Position numbers and translations under genes: made by a program
The notes under the pieces: generated by a model
Seen by the model: only the letters and a program-made list of their open reading frames with translations
What the model was told of the DNA's origin: nothing
Databases searched by the model: none
Part shown: piece after piece, positions 1 to 11,931 of the stretch
How positions within the stretch are numbered: the first letter of the stretch is position 1
How the letters are laid out: every line of letters starts with the position of its first letter
Source: Ixodes scapularis
Lineage: Eukaryota > Arthropoda > Arachnida > Ixodida > Ixodidae
Direction: 5' to 3'
DNA: 64,000 nucleotides
Assembly (NCBI RefSeq): GCF_016920785.2
Contig: NW_024609857.1
Coordinates: 71,608,252 to 71,672,251, forward strand

Positions 1-2337
1 GTTCACCTTCGTTCGTGTGCGGCATGGAGTCCCTGGGAATATGACTCTACAAAGTGCTAGTGCGTTCGAAGGGCCAGAAATCATCACGGGACGACATCAA
101 CCAGTTACTGCGATTAGAAAGCCTGACACGGGGAGTATTTTCCCCCATTTATTCTATCACAATGTTTTTTATTCGTTGACAAAGCAGGTAGCCCTAACCG
201 AACGAAGTAAGATTGCTGATAAATGTTCGGGATTTACGCCACCGTATGAAGTGCTTCTTTCTGGTTCTTTCTTTCATGCAATTCAGTAAGCACCGGTAGT
301 ACCCCAAACAGCCTTTTGTAGCGAAGTGTTGTGCTGAACTGACAGTGATTAAAAACTGGTGAAATAAATATTTCTTAAACCTGTCTATTTGCTTAACGCC
401 TGCTATGTGATCGCTTCATTCCGCAAGACGTCCTGGGTATTTTTTTAAACAAATCAGGCGTCTGGTAGCAGCTATTTTCAGGTTATAAGCATCAAAAATC
501 ATGATCAAAGCTGCTTCGAGATTTTTAATCTTTGCTTTCCTGGGTTAATTTTGTTATACTTTATCAGCGGGTAAGTAGGCATGCCATTTTATTTCACTAG
601 CAGTAAAATGAGATGGTCTCTAGGCGGTTCTAATTTCAACACCCCGTCTGAGCGGTCAAGATTGTAGCTGTAGCTATTGTGACAATCGCTTCCCGTAATT
701 ACGGAACAAAAACATCCATAAAATTATTTTAGCTCCACACCACACGTAATTATTGTTAAATAACGTTTTCTAAGACTTTATTTGAGTAAGCTGCCATCAA
801 AGCTATTTGTGTTGTGTTGCCCGCACGAAATTCGCTCCGCCAGCGATCAGGGCCAAGCATGTTGTCCAACACAAGTTGCTGCTGTTTTTGTTGCCGAAAG
901 CTGTCATACCGAGGCAACATTCTCGTTGTCGTGCATGTTGAGCTGCTGTTTCTGCGATTTGAAAGGGTTGTCGGACAACAGGTGGAGCGAACAACAGTTT
1001 TCCCGACTGTTGGACAACGTATTGTGTTGGTGTTGCCATCGTGTTGCCTCAGTGTGACAGGGCCTTTAGCAGCAGCATCCGTCGACTGGGGCTACTTTTG
1101 CAGTTTACCGGTTCCGCCAGCCCGTTTCCTTCGTTCACAATCTGTCATCTTTTGTCGCTTACTTGGACTACTGCTAGTACTTGGTTCACACTCCATTTTG
1201 TAGCACAAACCAAGGCATAGAAGCTCCGCACACCAACAAATTCAGACTGGCCCCACCATCCCCGCACTGATTGGCTTCCGCCCAGTGACGTCGTTTCCCT
1301 CTCGCCTTTGTCCTTCACTGTTCTTTTCCTCTCTAAGCGGTGCGCTTCCCATTGCACTGGTTTGTCCACAGACGGACGCCATCAACTTTTTCCTGTCATA
1401 TGGGTGCTAGGCTACCCCATTAAAAGTTGACAGGCGCTCGAGCAACCTCATCTCATCGCGGCAAAACCAACACGCTTAACTTTTCTTGTGATTTCTTTCT
1501 CCACTCTTTTGTCGCTCTCTTTCTCGTTATTTTTCTCCAGATCGCCGATATCAGCACGCGGAATTTTCAGCATTCAGCTTCAGTTTCTACGTCCCTGCTT
1601 AAAGAATCACAAAAACCACTTTCACTGAGAGTCTTTTTGAGGTCATATCACCAACCGGGCTCTAACCATCCTTAAATAAGAAACAGTACATTTAAACAGG
1701 GCTGATTTCTCTATTAAAATTGGTATCAAAAGATCGGCACCAAATAGAGCCATCGGACGAGGAAGGGAAGCGCCATCAATACTGGTAGAATTTGGCATTC
1801 TTTTGAACCTGCCATGACCACAGATCTGGCAACGAATTTATTTCCTTCGCCATTTTGTGTTACTAAGTTATGACCCGCTTTGGCCCGCATGACCCGCTCA
1901 TGACCCGCTTCACCCCAAGTCTGCAATGACGTGCCATTGCATTGAAAAGGTATCTAGCTAACGTAAGCGCGTTTGACTCTTTCCATGCAATCAATTGCTC
2001 ACACTTCCTTATGTGCAACGATCTCCAAAAACACTATACCGTCTTTCATTCTCCTTTCTTGTCTAGAAAATTACTTTTCTACTTCCCTCCAGAGGATTGT
2101 ACGCAGAAACTACTCAGAAAAAGTATTTAAGTTACGTTACTGAGTACCAGGTTGAAAAATAATTATGTTGAGTACTAAATAACAAGTTAGTCGTTACTTT
2201 AAGCTTACATTTTAATCCGAAATTTACTGTTAAACCACTAACTACGAAAGAAGACAAAGAAAATGCAATTAGCGTTGCTTCATTGGCTCGCAGGAAGAGC
2301 TATTTTTCGAAATTGGCGCCCAACAACTTGCCCTTGA

Positions 2338-2368
<31 letters not shown>

Positions 2369-4630
2369 GCGTCTGTTGCCGCTAATTTGGGTTGAAAAGG
2401 AGCACTCTGGCGGCAGCCGGTCCGCTGATTTCTTTTGAAAGTGATCAAATAGCGCATTCTACAAAAAATATTTTTTCGCTACTGGTGATTATGCTTAGCA
2501 CAATTTAGAAAGAGGAGGAAACGAGACCGCGCGGGGTCGTCTGAACGCCGAGCTTTGGCTGGAATGATTAGGGGGTAGACGTGAAGCTCGCTGCCTTAGT
2601 CTCCACTGAACTCGTCGAGTGCGTTAGAACGCGGAATGCAAGCGCCCGGCGTTGGTTTTCGCACTCGATCACGCTCGATGAGTGAACTAGTTTGGCATAT
2701 ACCCACTGATCATTCCAACAAGAGCTCGGCGTCCTGGCGTCCCACGCGTTTTTGTCTCCTCCCCTCCCTCAGATTCAACCCGCATGGCTCGTTTCAAGTT
2801 GATACAAAGATGCATTATTCCCTCTGCGCAACAAGCACAAAAAAGAAAAGGAAACATTGCTTTGGATCACCTTTCCTGCCTACAAAAGGCTACAGCAACT
2901 TGCAAGAAGCTTACGAAGTGAACACAAACTAATTACAAAAAATATTTAAATAAGAGTACTAAATACTCGCCTTCAAACGTATTTGTAGAATACCAAGTTA
3001 CAAAAGTAAGTAAGGTACGGTAACGTGAGCAGAGTCGTAGCCTCTTCTATACTCACAAAGCCTGGCAGTTCGACGACAAAGCCATAAAGTGCCCTGTCGC
3101 AAATTTAGAGCGCGATGATCTGGTAGCAGAGAAAATTTCTGCCATTCAGCGCACAGCTTCTGCAGCGGCGAAGGCCCGAAACATGATTTTCAAACCCGCC
3201 GAGAAAAGAAGCGGTAGCGCGAAAAGCGAGAGGAGCACGAGCGGACATTTCATCTAACAGCAGAATGGTGTTTTCGGCGTCTCGTCGCAGCGGGGCGCCC
3301 TTTAAACGTCTCGTGGCGATCTGCCAGGCTTTGTCAGTATAGAGGAGATAAGTTACGCACAGGTCTGTATTATCAGCACTGCCAAAAGTTTTCACCGCGT
3401 AAAATGTTTGCTAAGCAGGAACTTCGAACCCGTGCTCTAAATTGCACCCTTTTTTTTGTGTGTGTGGAAGTATGTTTTTACATAAAAACAAACAAGATAA
3501 AGCCTATTTGAATGTTTTGTTACTTGCTATTGTTAAAAATCAGCGGTCTTCGAATGTAGTGATGAATTACAGGGCGTAGCAAAATATCAATGAACGAGTA
3601 AGGTTTCCATAGCGCTACTTGTAACCGCAAATTTAATTAGGTTCGCAAAGTGGGGAGTGACAAATAGGACACAAATATTTGTCTTCTGCTATCACAACGC
3701 CGGCCTGTTCTGGGTGGGTTTAGCAGGTCGCAAGATTCGCCCGTCCGCCGAACTCTATCAGCATATACACATTTTCCACTATGGCGCCGCAATATTGAAT
3801 GACGTCACTTTTAGTCTTGTGGAAAACATTGTTTTGCCGTCGTCACGTCAATAGAATACAACCCGGATATAAGTGTAACCAACGCCCATTCTTGTTCGCC
3901 TCACCTTTATATCTACTATTTGCAAGTTGAAATTTTTCGTGCTTGAATTGTCGGTCATACTCCACGAGATGGCTGGGGACGAGAGTTAACCAAATAATTT
4001 TAAGGACCCCGCCATCATCAGAGCAGCGGCACCGACGACGCCGTCTAGCGACTTAATACTTCAAATGCCAGTTGGTCACGGCAGGACACCTGTCTTGGTA
4101 GACAGCGGTGTGGGTATGGGGAGAACATGGCTTGACTTGGCTATGATGGCCTTCAATAAGTTGGGTGGAACTTGGCCGGTTGAATCGAGCTGCCTGAGTA
4201 TAGGAAACCGCCTTATCTCCTCAAGTAAACTAGGACGATGACGGTGGAGTGTCTTGATTATGTTTCGGAGAAGGAGAACGTAGGCGTTTGTGGTGAGCCG
4301 TTCCTACATCTGCTCCTGACATATTTGTTTATTTCAACCCTGTTTCTATTTGCAAGACAAATCCAAGCATTCAGCCATGTCCACGAACAACTGGCCGCAG
4401 TAAATCGCGGTACGGGTTAGCTCAAGTAACCCGAAACACGTCATGATCTCCCAAAACAGTACACCCGTACTGGCACCAAAGACTGGATCCTAATGCTCCG
4501 AGCAGACCCCTGCTGACAAGGAGCGTATACATAACATGCCAACCAAGAAACCCAATTTGGACATTTTAATCTAGCGAAACAATACAGCGATGGAGACAAC
4601 TATATTACACAGGAACATCGTCGACACCAG
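1..4630. other. Intergenic sequence without a recognisable gene
   Basis: I see no conserved protein motif, RNA gene or clear element boundary here. Short frames exist on both strands but none has a domain or biased composition. Minor items: a GTGTGACAGGGCCTTTAG-like terminus near 1055-1072 that resembles one end of a MITE with no partner found; a 27-base T tract at 2338-2364; and AT-rich stretches at about 2115-2200 and 2935-3030 with staggered GTACTAAATA / AGTATTTAA motifs recalling decayed hAT termini. None is certain. Confidence 0.5.
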
Positions 4631-4639
4631 CTAAGCTAG

Positions 4640-5597
4640 AAGCGCCCCTGAACTCCGAAATGAATCAAGAATTCAAAGAAGGCGACCTCAAAAGGCTTCG
4701 TTCGCGTCAAACATCGGACGACAAAGAAAGACAGGGTCGAAGGTATTGTGCTTCTCGCGCCCGTAAATGAGGGCCAACGGCTGCATCAACAAAACCGCTA
4801 AGCCAGAGCACGAAGGTAAACAAGACAGCAGCCACTGCCATTTTACGACATCGCTTGCCTAGCAAAAGCGGCCTCCCGGTAGAAGTTGCTAAAGCCGCCA
4901 CAGTTGACCGACTCCTCAAAGTTCGCTTTCTCAGTGAAGTTCCTATCCAAGCTACTGTACCGAGGACCTTTCGTCAAAACGGCGGAATGGTCAAGATGTG
5001 CACCTGTGGCGCCCTAACGCCGAATTGACATCGTTTCTACCACACGACAGAGTGATTGCAGCCCGTCGTCTATACTGAAGTTCATTAAAGCCTGGTGAAG
5101 CTACGCAACCAACCTAAATTTCGGCAAAATGGGAGGTTGACCTAACATTTTGCCGAAATTCTGAGCGCCCATCAGTAGCAATTTTTGAATTTACTAAACT
5201 GAATTTATTGAAGCACCAGCCAAATGCGCCAATGGTCGAGCACTTTGCCATCTGGCCAAATACTGAAAAGGAGAAACTAAATGTAAAAAATGTGCTCAAC
5301 CCCATCTCACCAAAGACTGCAAGCAAGATTCACCAGCCAAGTATGAAAACTGCGGTAGAAACTACACCGCAAGCTACGTCAATTGAAAAGTACACCTGAC
5401 AACTCTTACGTAAACAAAGGTATATTCAAAGCCCAAAGCCTACCCCACCATCCAAGAGGACAAGACTGCTCAAGGCCTTTTACCTGCTGATGCAAGCACC
5501 CCCCCCCCCCCCCTCCCGACCTTCATCAAAAAGAAGATTCAGCATATCCAGCCCCAAAGACTAGAGAATCGCCTCGTAAGAGCAAAACGGAGGCATA
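4640..5597 (+). pseudogene. Non-LTR retrotransposon ORF1 (gag-like) fragment, decayed
   Basis: This is a degraded nucleic-acid-binding ORF1 of a LINE. The readable part is near 5285-5400, where translation gives a zinc-knuckle series: KCAQPHLTKDC (C..CxxxHxxxxC type) followed by ENCGRNYTASYVN, the pattern of I/Jockey-group ORF1 proteins, which carry two or three CCHC knuckles. Upstream (4840-4985) a frame reading DRLLKVRFLSEVPIQATV fits the region before the knuckles. Several stops and frameshifts interrupt it. It ends at an inserted element beginning at 5598, and compatible LINE sequence resumes at 9173. It is probably the 5' part of the same copy whose endonuclease and RT lie at 9.5-20.3 kb; that link is inference from strand, order and type. 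Confidence 0.6.
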
Positions 5598-6341
5598 CAC
5601 TCTTAGAAAAAAAAGGGCATCGATAGTCCTCCCTAAGGGGAGGAACGGTCTTGTAACCTATATTCCTTTAGAAAGGAAGATCGTCCCTAAGGCAGGGGAG
5701 CAAATAGTTCCTCCGTCGCCTGCATCTCATTATGGCGGCCCTGAATCGAGCAAATCGAGCTCAGTGAGGCTTAACGAGGACGCTACGTCTCTTGTACGGG
5801 GCGAGAGGAGCAGCAAATAAAAGCGTAACACGAGCTTTCCGCGAGCTGTGTTTATTTCCAAAGCCAGATTCTCCCCGCAGGTACAGAAACTTGCGTTTCG
5901 AAAGCAGTTACTCAGTCTTCTTGTCGACAGCACTGCGATGTTAAACGGAGACAACCGATACCCAGTTACTTCCTGCACTTTACGTCTTACGTTTGGTGTT
6001 CCTCGAGTCACAATTCCATCGTCAACCTCACATCACAGAGAATGGAAAACTCAATCCGCGAAACCAAAAGCCGCTCTCAAACGAACAAACTCGAAGCCGC
6101 TGTTTATCACGTAGCGTGAAAGAAGGTTAAATCGCTTGCCACCAGATGGCAGGTGTCAAGCAGAGTAATTCACAAGTAGCTAGGCTAGGTGGCGCTAGGT
6201 ACCGCCCAATTCAAGTTCTACAAAAAATATTTTAATTTCCTCAGGCCACCATTACGCATCGGGATCTTCGGAAACCTCTGCGACCTCTGCTAAATACATA
6301 TGTAGACACATTACGCATGCTACAAGCATCAGGTGAACGTA

Positions 6342-6953
6342 CGTCAACGTTACTAAACCACTCAGTTGGGAAACTGCCATAGAGACTGCTTTGAAAAAGT
6401 GGCCCCGATTTGTGGCCCCGCTTTGTCCTCGAGCGTCGAGCTAATGACGAACACAATGCCACCATTTCTCCCGCAGCGGCCATTCGAGGAATCGCACGTT
6501 ACTTCTATTTTGGCTTTCTTCGGCCAGTTGGGCGCCGAAGCAGATACAGTGGAAGAGGTTGCAGGGGTGCCATCCCCGTCGCCCCAGCGGACGCGTCGCG
6601 TCCTACTACCGAAGTTGAAATGAACCTAGGTCGAGACGCGCTACCTGAAAGCACCGCTGAGGCATAGTTGTATAAAAACAATATTAATTGTGCTGCAAAC
6701 CCTTGCAAATTAAAGATTTTAAAAACATCACGCGCCCTTCATATTGTACAAAACTCCAATAAATTTCATACAAAAAGAGCCTTCTCCATTTGTTTTTACG
6801 CAAAAACATGCTATCTCAAGGGTCAAGGTGACCACAGTACAGACAAATGATAAAGAGTGGCGCTGTTGTCGTATTTAGCTCGGTCTCGGTGGACGCCAGC
6901 GGCCCAGGTTTCGACGGTGAGTTTCCCAACTGAGTGTCTCAGTAACGTTGACA
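6342..6953. mobile_element. Tc1/mariner-like MITE
   Basis: A 612-bp non-coding element with inverted termini of about 37 bp. The left end CGTCAACGTTACTAAACCAC is matched by the inverse of the right end, TGTCAACGTTACTGAGACAC, and both arms continue through CTCAGTTGGGAAACT. TA lies on each side (6340-6341 and 6954-6955), the standard Tc1/mariner duplication. No transposase is encoded. It is nested within the 5598-9172 element. Confidence 0.75.
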
Positions 6954-9172
6954 TACATTAAGCGCATACGCATACATGTCACATACACACATCCATACAA
7001 CGGCACACTAACCGAGCTCTGCCTTTCCGTCTTTTATACTGGTCGTTTTGAACGCACGAAATTTCTCGGTGACTCCCTAAGCAATAAAACAATATTCCCC
7101 GCATGTTCATTTTTTTCCAGCAATATCATACCTCTGAGAGTATTTTGAATAACTCAGGGGAAGAATCTCTTATTAAAAAGTAAACGCTCGATCATGCCGC
7201 AATTATTTGAAAGCCAATAAATCAAGCCGCTCCAATGCGTTTTGAAGCCATTAGTTTGTTTCCCTGTACGACACGTCGTAGCCTGTATTTCTATTGTAGC
7301 GTTTGTTTTTCTTTTTGGCTGTAGAGCGGATATTCACTAAGCTGGAAGTGATGCTTCACGGGTAGAGAAATCGCTATTTGGTTAACCTGAATGCAGTCAA
7401 AGCCGCGACTTGCGGCAGGTGTTGAGTGTACGGAGCTACGCCGTGGCGAGCTCGAAAACTTCTAGCGCTCATCCCAGCGCGCCACTTAAAGGGCAGTTTC
7501 TCGAGGAACCGTAGTATATTTAAAAAGCAAAATAAAGGGTAGCTTTTTTTTCCCCCATTTTACCGACTATTCGTTTTTAATGCCAAAATTCCACACTGTA
7601 AATATACGTACTTTCCGTCATAATTTTGTACTGTTCAGTCCTTTCCCCAGAGCGCAATCGCTCTCGGCGAGAAGACAACTGACAGTCACATTGGCCACTG
7701 TACGATAGGAGCTTACTGTTCAGACCAGCGTTCCAACATGACTATCCGCAAGTTGATCGATTGCACGTGCCTAATCCCTCAAGTGGTCTTAAACTTTTTA
7801 ATGTAAAGCGGAATGTCAACCTGCGACACCCCGCCCCCTCCGATCACGGCCCGACCAGCGGCATTATTTCCCGACAGTTCACGTCATCTCATATTGCTGC
7901 TACACCACTGATACGCGAACACACGGTCACATCGGCGATAATTCCAGTCTTCTGTTCACAACGCACAACACTGCCATCACGATATTGCTGCTATGTTGCT
8001 GACACGCAAAAATACAGAACAACGTCGAACGCCGGTTGGCACTCGGCATTGGAAAACAGAACCGAACTCAGCACGGAAGGCACCCAGGCAGCAGGCAGAG
8101 AAACCTGCCTGTCTTGGACGCAGTTCCTGCGATTTCTATAACGTCGAAAACATCGACGCAGTTCCGCGCGGTTCCGCTACTATAGTTCGGCGTGGGCCCC
8201 GCAATCCGGAGACGGCCATCTTTCTCAGTATAAGTAGCGCTACAGGCAGTGCTCCGGAACTTCGCTGCTTCTAGCGGCTTCGATTGCTCATTTGATAAAA
8301 TTAGTCATAAAAACGTGTGGGGATTGTGATCCCTCAACATTCTGTCGCGTCAGCGTTTTGGCACGCCGTGGCGGCCGCGCTGACGTAGCGAGAGGTGGTG
8401 CTGCTTACCACTGTGAGTGGCTTCCTCCTCTCCCCCTTTGGGGCGATTTTTGTAACGAGCCCCCGCAGAGAGGAGATCGACGTGTCGCTCTTTGAATGGC
8501 CACTTCGCCCCCGCCGTTATCTTAAAACCAGCGAACAGCAGTATATCGCTCTCTCTTCATCCTGGGATTCGGCGGCGGCGACAACGGGGAACCGTCCGGC
8601 GCACCGGTGAGCGTTTACCCCGTCCTTTGTACCTTTGTGAACGACCGTTCGGCCGTGGGCGATCTCCACACCGACGGCGTTCAGCAGCTTATAGCCGCTG
8701 TTTTCTTCTTTTTGTTTCATTGTAAATAAACAGAGTTTATCACCGTTACCAACGCGACTGGTGTCTGTTTGCGCTCAATGAGCAGCATGCCACGCGAGTA
8801 CGCACCCGCTTCGCGGTAGAGCGTCTCGCCGCGAACGTGGTACTCCCAAAGGCAGTGGCCCAAAGGAGAACCACAAACGTCAATGCAACCGAAATGTTCT
8901 GCACGTTTGGACTGAAGATGGAATTACAGGCGGCCTTCGCTGCCGCTGAAGCTCAAGCAACTCAATAACATTTATAAAACAACTTGCGCAACGTGCTCGA
9001 AAAACGAAACCGAAAGAAGATGAGTCGGGAGGGCGAAAGCTTCCTCCCGTCTGCCTGGAGAAGGAAAAAGAAGTTTCGTTCCTCCCTGTTTCTCGTGTCC
9101 GCTTGGGGGCGCGTCAGTAAAAGGGAGGAAGACGCGCCGTTGCTACCTTTTCGTCAATTTTTTCTTAGAGTG
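6954..9172. other. Interior of the CACTCT element; no gene recognised
   Basis: About 2.2 kb with no protein family I recognise. The 8300-8725 part is GC-rich, with overlapping frames on both strands but no motif. The sequence TGTAAATAAACAGAG at 8723 could act as a polyadenylation signal (AATAAA), which is weak evidence for a former transcription unit. Confidence 0.4.
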
Positions 9173-10470
9173 TACGCTTTTGTGGCAAATACAAAAAAAA
9201 CCTACCAGAATTCTCCTCATGAAGTGATTTCCTATTTAGCGGGTCCCGACACCTCAAGTATACCTCCACTAACACGTATTAAGTGGACATACGGCAACAC
9301 CACCAGTGAGCAGCGGGGTTCATCCATGTTCTGTTCAATGATCATCAGCGACGTCGTAAGCCTTATTTGCACTGTCCTTCGAGGTCTCACTGGCTAGCTG
9401 CCGTGATGCGTCTTGAAAGACATCTTGCAGGGGATCATGATACTCGAATTTATTGTTTTAGCGATAACAGGAGGGTCGTATCGGGGTAATGGCTGATGCT
9501 TCTTCATTTGAGGACATAGTACAAAACGTGACTCTTTTTCCATGGAAAGCGAGACGTCTTCGTACTCGACTTCAAGACTTTCGATAATGGATGTTCAAGC
9601 ATCAGTTCACAATTTTGGCGATTAGCGAGTCGCGAGGAGCGCCAGATTTTTGACGATCGAGTTGTGAAGTATTTCAATCACATCGACATTCTGACGTCAT
9701 CTGAGCCCTTCTTGCATTAAGAAAGCATTTGAATTATATTTCGCATAGTATCTCAACTCATCCAAACAATGAGTACGTCTGTGTAACTGTACGGAATCAT
9801 CTCACGTTCAGTGTAATAGCAACTTATATATATCCCTTCCCCATGGCGATTTTGATACTACACGCCTGGATGATATTGTCCGAGAATGTAGATTCGTTGT
9901 TCTTGTTGTTGGCGACTTCATTACCTATACTTTTACTTGGGGTAGCATAAAAACTACACATCGCGGACGAGAACTAATTGAACTGGTGGATTATTATGAC
10001 ATCTGTATTTTTAATAACGGTCCGTCCACTTTATTTAAAGGCAGTCACTGTAGCAGCTGCTTAAACTTTGAGTTCATGTCACGTGAAGTCGTGCGTCGAA
10101 AGCCCTGGTTTGTGGACATGGAAAGCATGATAGCGACCAGTTCCCAACATATATTACGGTTCGCGGCTTGAAAAGCAGCAGTGCAAGACATGATATGACC
10201 TTGTATATCGACTGGACATGTTTTCGGGAACATAATGAACTGCGCATACAGACTGTAAACACTTACCAAGAGTTTGTTTCAGTCGTACATCAATCAACTT
10301 CAGATTCTACCAGGAGTGTCTGTCTCACGTCTTAGCTGACTGTTGTAGACAGAGAGTAGGAAGAACTTCGAGCTATTCATCGACGTACCGAACGTCGAGC
10401 CAGGAGAACTAGATTGCCAGCGGACATTGGTGAAGACAGGCGAACTGAGAAACATATCCGCCGTCACTTG
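9173..10470 (+). pseudogene. Non-LTR retrotransposon endonuclease region, decayed
   Basis: This is the APE-type endonuclease part of a LINE ORF2. Reading through two shifted frames from about 9560 to 10180 gives family landmarks in order: FTILAISESR (the SE catalytic glutamate block), VVLVVGDF (the GDFN block, with ITYTF replacing the usual NAHH), GRELIELVDYYDICIFNNG, and finally DSDQFPTYITVRG in place of the S-DHFPI block. The catalytic Asn and His are therefore altered. A basic, Arg-rich stretch (AIHRRTERRARRTRLP) follows, as in the linker between EN and RT. Stops and frameshifts are frequent, so it cannot encode a working enzyme. RT sequence continues after the LTR element, from 14642. Confidence 0.7.
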
Positions 10471-10676
10471 GGTAAACTCGCTAAAAATGGAAATGAAAAT
10501 GTCCCATTCGGCCCGTGTGATCTGCACATAAACATATGGCATATTTTTCACCAACTAAAATTTCCACCACAAAAAAAAAAAAATCACGACCTTACTTTTT
10601 TTTATTTTTGGGCGCAAATAAACCTCTTCAATCAATCAATCAAAATTCGTTTTAATTTTTTTTTCAATGCAGTCGT
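10471..10676 (+). repeat. AT-rich stretch with ATCA microsatellite, possible LINE 3' tail
   Basis: It contains an A13 tract (10569-10581), T tracts and a short (ATCA)n run, CAATCAATCAATCAAA, at 10629-10644. Such a simple-repeat end is typical of truncated LINE 3' ends, so this may be the tail of a second LINE inserted between the EN and RT parts of the older copy. The target duplication of the LTR element (GTCGT, 10672-10676) closes it. Confidence 0.4.
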
Positions 10677-11290
10677 AGTAATGTTTCTCGTGTATCGTGG
10701 GGTGCTGCGCTGGCTGGAGGGTGGCTCGTTCCCGGTGCCCACAGGGATGCTCACGACTCGGCGGTTGAGTAAATAAATATATATTTACAGATTATGCACA
10801 ACTTTTTGCAAGACAAAACAATTGTCACGCTGCTGATGCCGCGGCAACCCAACGCCAACAATAGCGCCTCGGCGCCAAGTCTCTTGCCGCGCACGGCAAG
10901 TTCTCTGCCCCGCAGGACAAAGTACGCGGAACCCTCGGGACCGCGGGAGATCACGACTTACTCCGCGCACGGGCTCGTTGAAACTCAACTTTTCCAAAAA
11001 GGCGCACCGACATTCCGAAGGGAGGCCGGACCTCCCTCTCTCCCCCGAAGTCGCCGACATGGCCCCGACAAGGTCGCCTCCCCAATTACCTCGGCGGCAA
11101 GGGCGACCACCCGCGAACAGAGGTTTGTTTACTTCCCACGCGGGGAAATCTGCTTCCACTTTCGGGAGCTGGCCTCCGCTTGCCGCCAAAGGGAAAGACA
11201 AGACATCGGGCGCCTCCGAAGGACGCTTCGGGTGACCGCGCCGCCAATTCCCCGAGCTCTTTCGGCTAAGCCCCTTCGGCCATCCCTACA
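10677..11290 (-). repeat. 3' LTR (minus-strand orientation)
   Basis: 614 bp, reading TGTAGGGATGG... to ...CATTACT on the minus strand. An A/T box (TATATATTTATTTAC, 10771-10788 on plus) lies about 100 bp from the end and would be the LTR promoter TATA box, leaving a short R-U5. Confidence 0.88.
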
Positions 11291-11305
11291 CGTCCCCCCG
11301 AAAAC
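11291..11305 (-). promoter_or_regulatory. Polypurine tract
   Basis: On the minus strand, GTTTTCGGGGGGACG immediately precedes the TGTAGG start of the 3' LTR. It is the expected plus-strand primer site. Confidence 0.6.
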
Positions 11306-11931
11306 TGCGCTAGGACTTCTGGACTAGCCAGCAGTTACAAAAACAGGATGGCCGAAAACCCAACGAGAACACAAAAACAACCCGCTTAAACTGAAGCGAG
11401 AAATAAAACTACAAAACGCATGGCTAGAAATTACCAAGCCAGGCCCCCTTAGCACCGAATGCTACATAAAAAATGAGGAAAAAAAAATGACAACACTTCT
11501 CACTATACTCAAGTTCTCAGCAGGCCTCTCGAGGACCTGGATCGATCGCAACCATGACACCATTGGTGCCGCAAGAGCTTCCGCAAACAAAAGACCAAAA
11601 CATCAATAAATCACGGCGAACCAACAGTCAAGGGTAAACTGAAAACGCCTGGTGAACACTGAACAACGCTGAAACGTTCGATTACACAAAATAAAACACA
11701 GCCACGCTCCTCTACTACGACCTGCTAAATGAAAATTAAAAACAGGAACAACACTTCTTTCTGCTCGTGGAGACAGAAACCTTGATCACCCCCTTAACTA
11801 TAGACTCTGCGGACCTGTCTTGGTCGCACCAACGACATCAAAAGCGCCGCAAGAGTTGCCGTAAACAAAAACAAAACAAAACTCAAAAAGTGTGGCAAAC
11901 GCTACTCAACAAGTTAGAGTTCCATGGCACC

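Larger units (their letters stand above)
5598..9172. mobile_element. DNA element with CACTCT-type inverted termini, inserted in LINE ORF1
   Basis: The left end reads CACTCTTAGAAAAAAAAGGG at 5598 and the right end is its inverse, TTTTTTCTTAGAGTG, finishing at 9172. TA flanks both ends (5596-5597 and 9173-9174), so a TA duplication is likely. Subterminal blocks rich in CCTCCC/GGGAGG occur at both ends. The 3.57 kb interior has no recognisable transposase, so it is probably non-autonomous. It separates LINE ORF1 sequence (up to 5597) from sequence continuing toward the endonuclease (from 9175). The superfamily is not settled; a TA target favours Tc1/mariner or ISL2EU-like groups. A second element with the same termini is at 55534-57571. 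Confidence 0.55.

Noticed and set aside
782..1203. Overlapping ORFs on both strands near the left edge
   Set aside because: The region is rich in GTTGTCC / GGACAAC inverted motifs, more like MITE sequence than protein coding; only one terminus-like end was seen.
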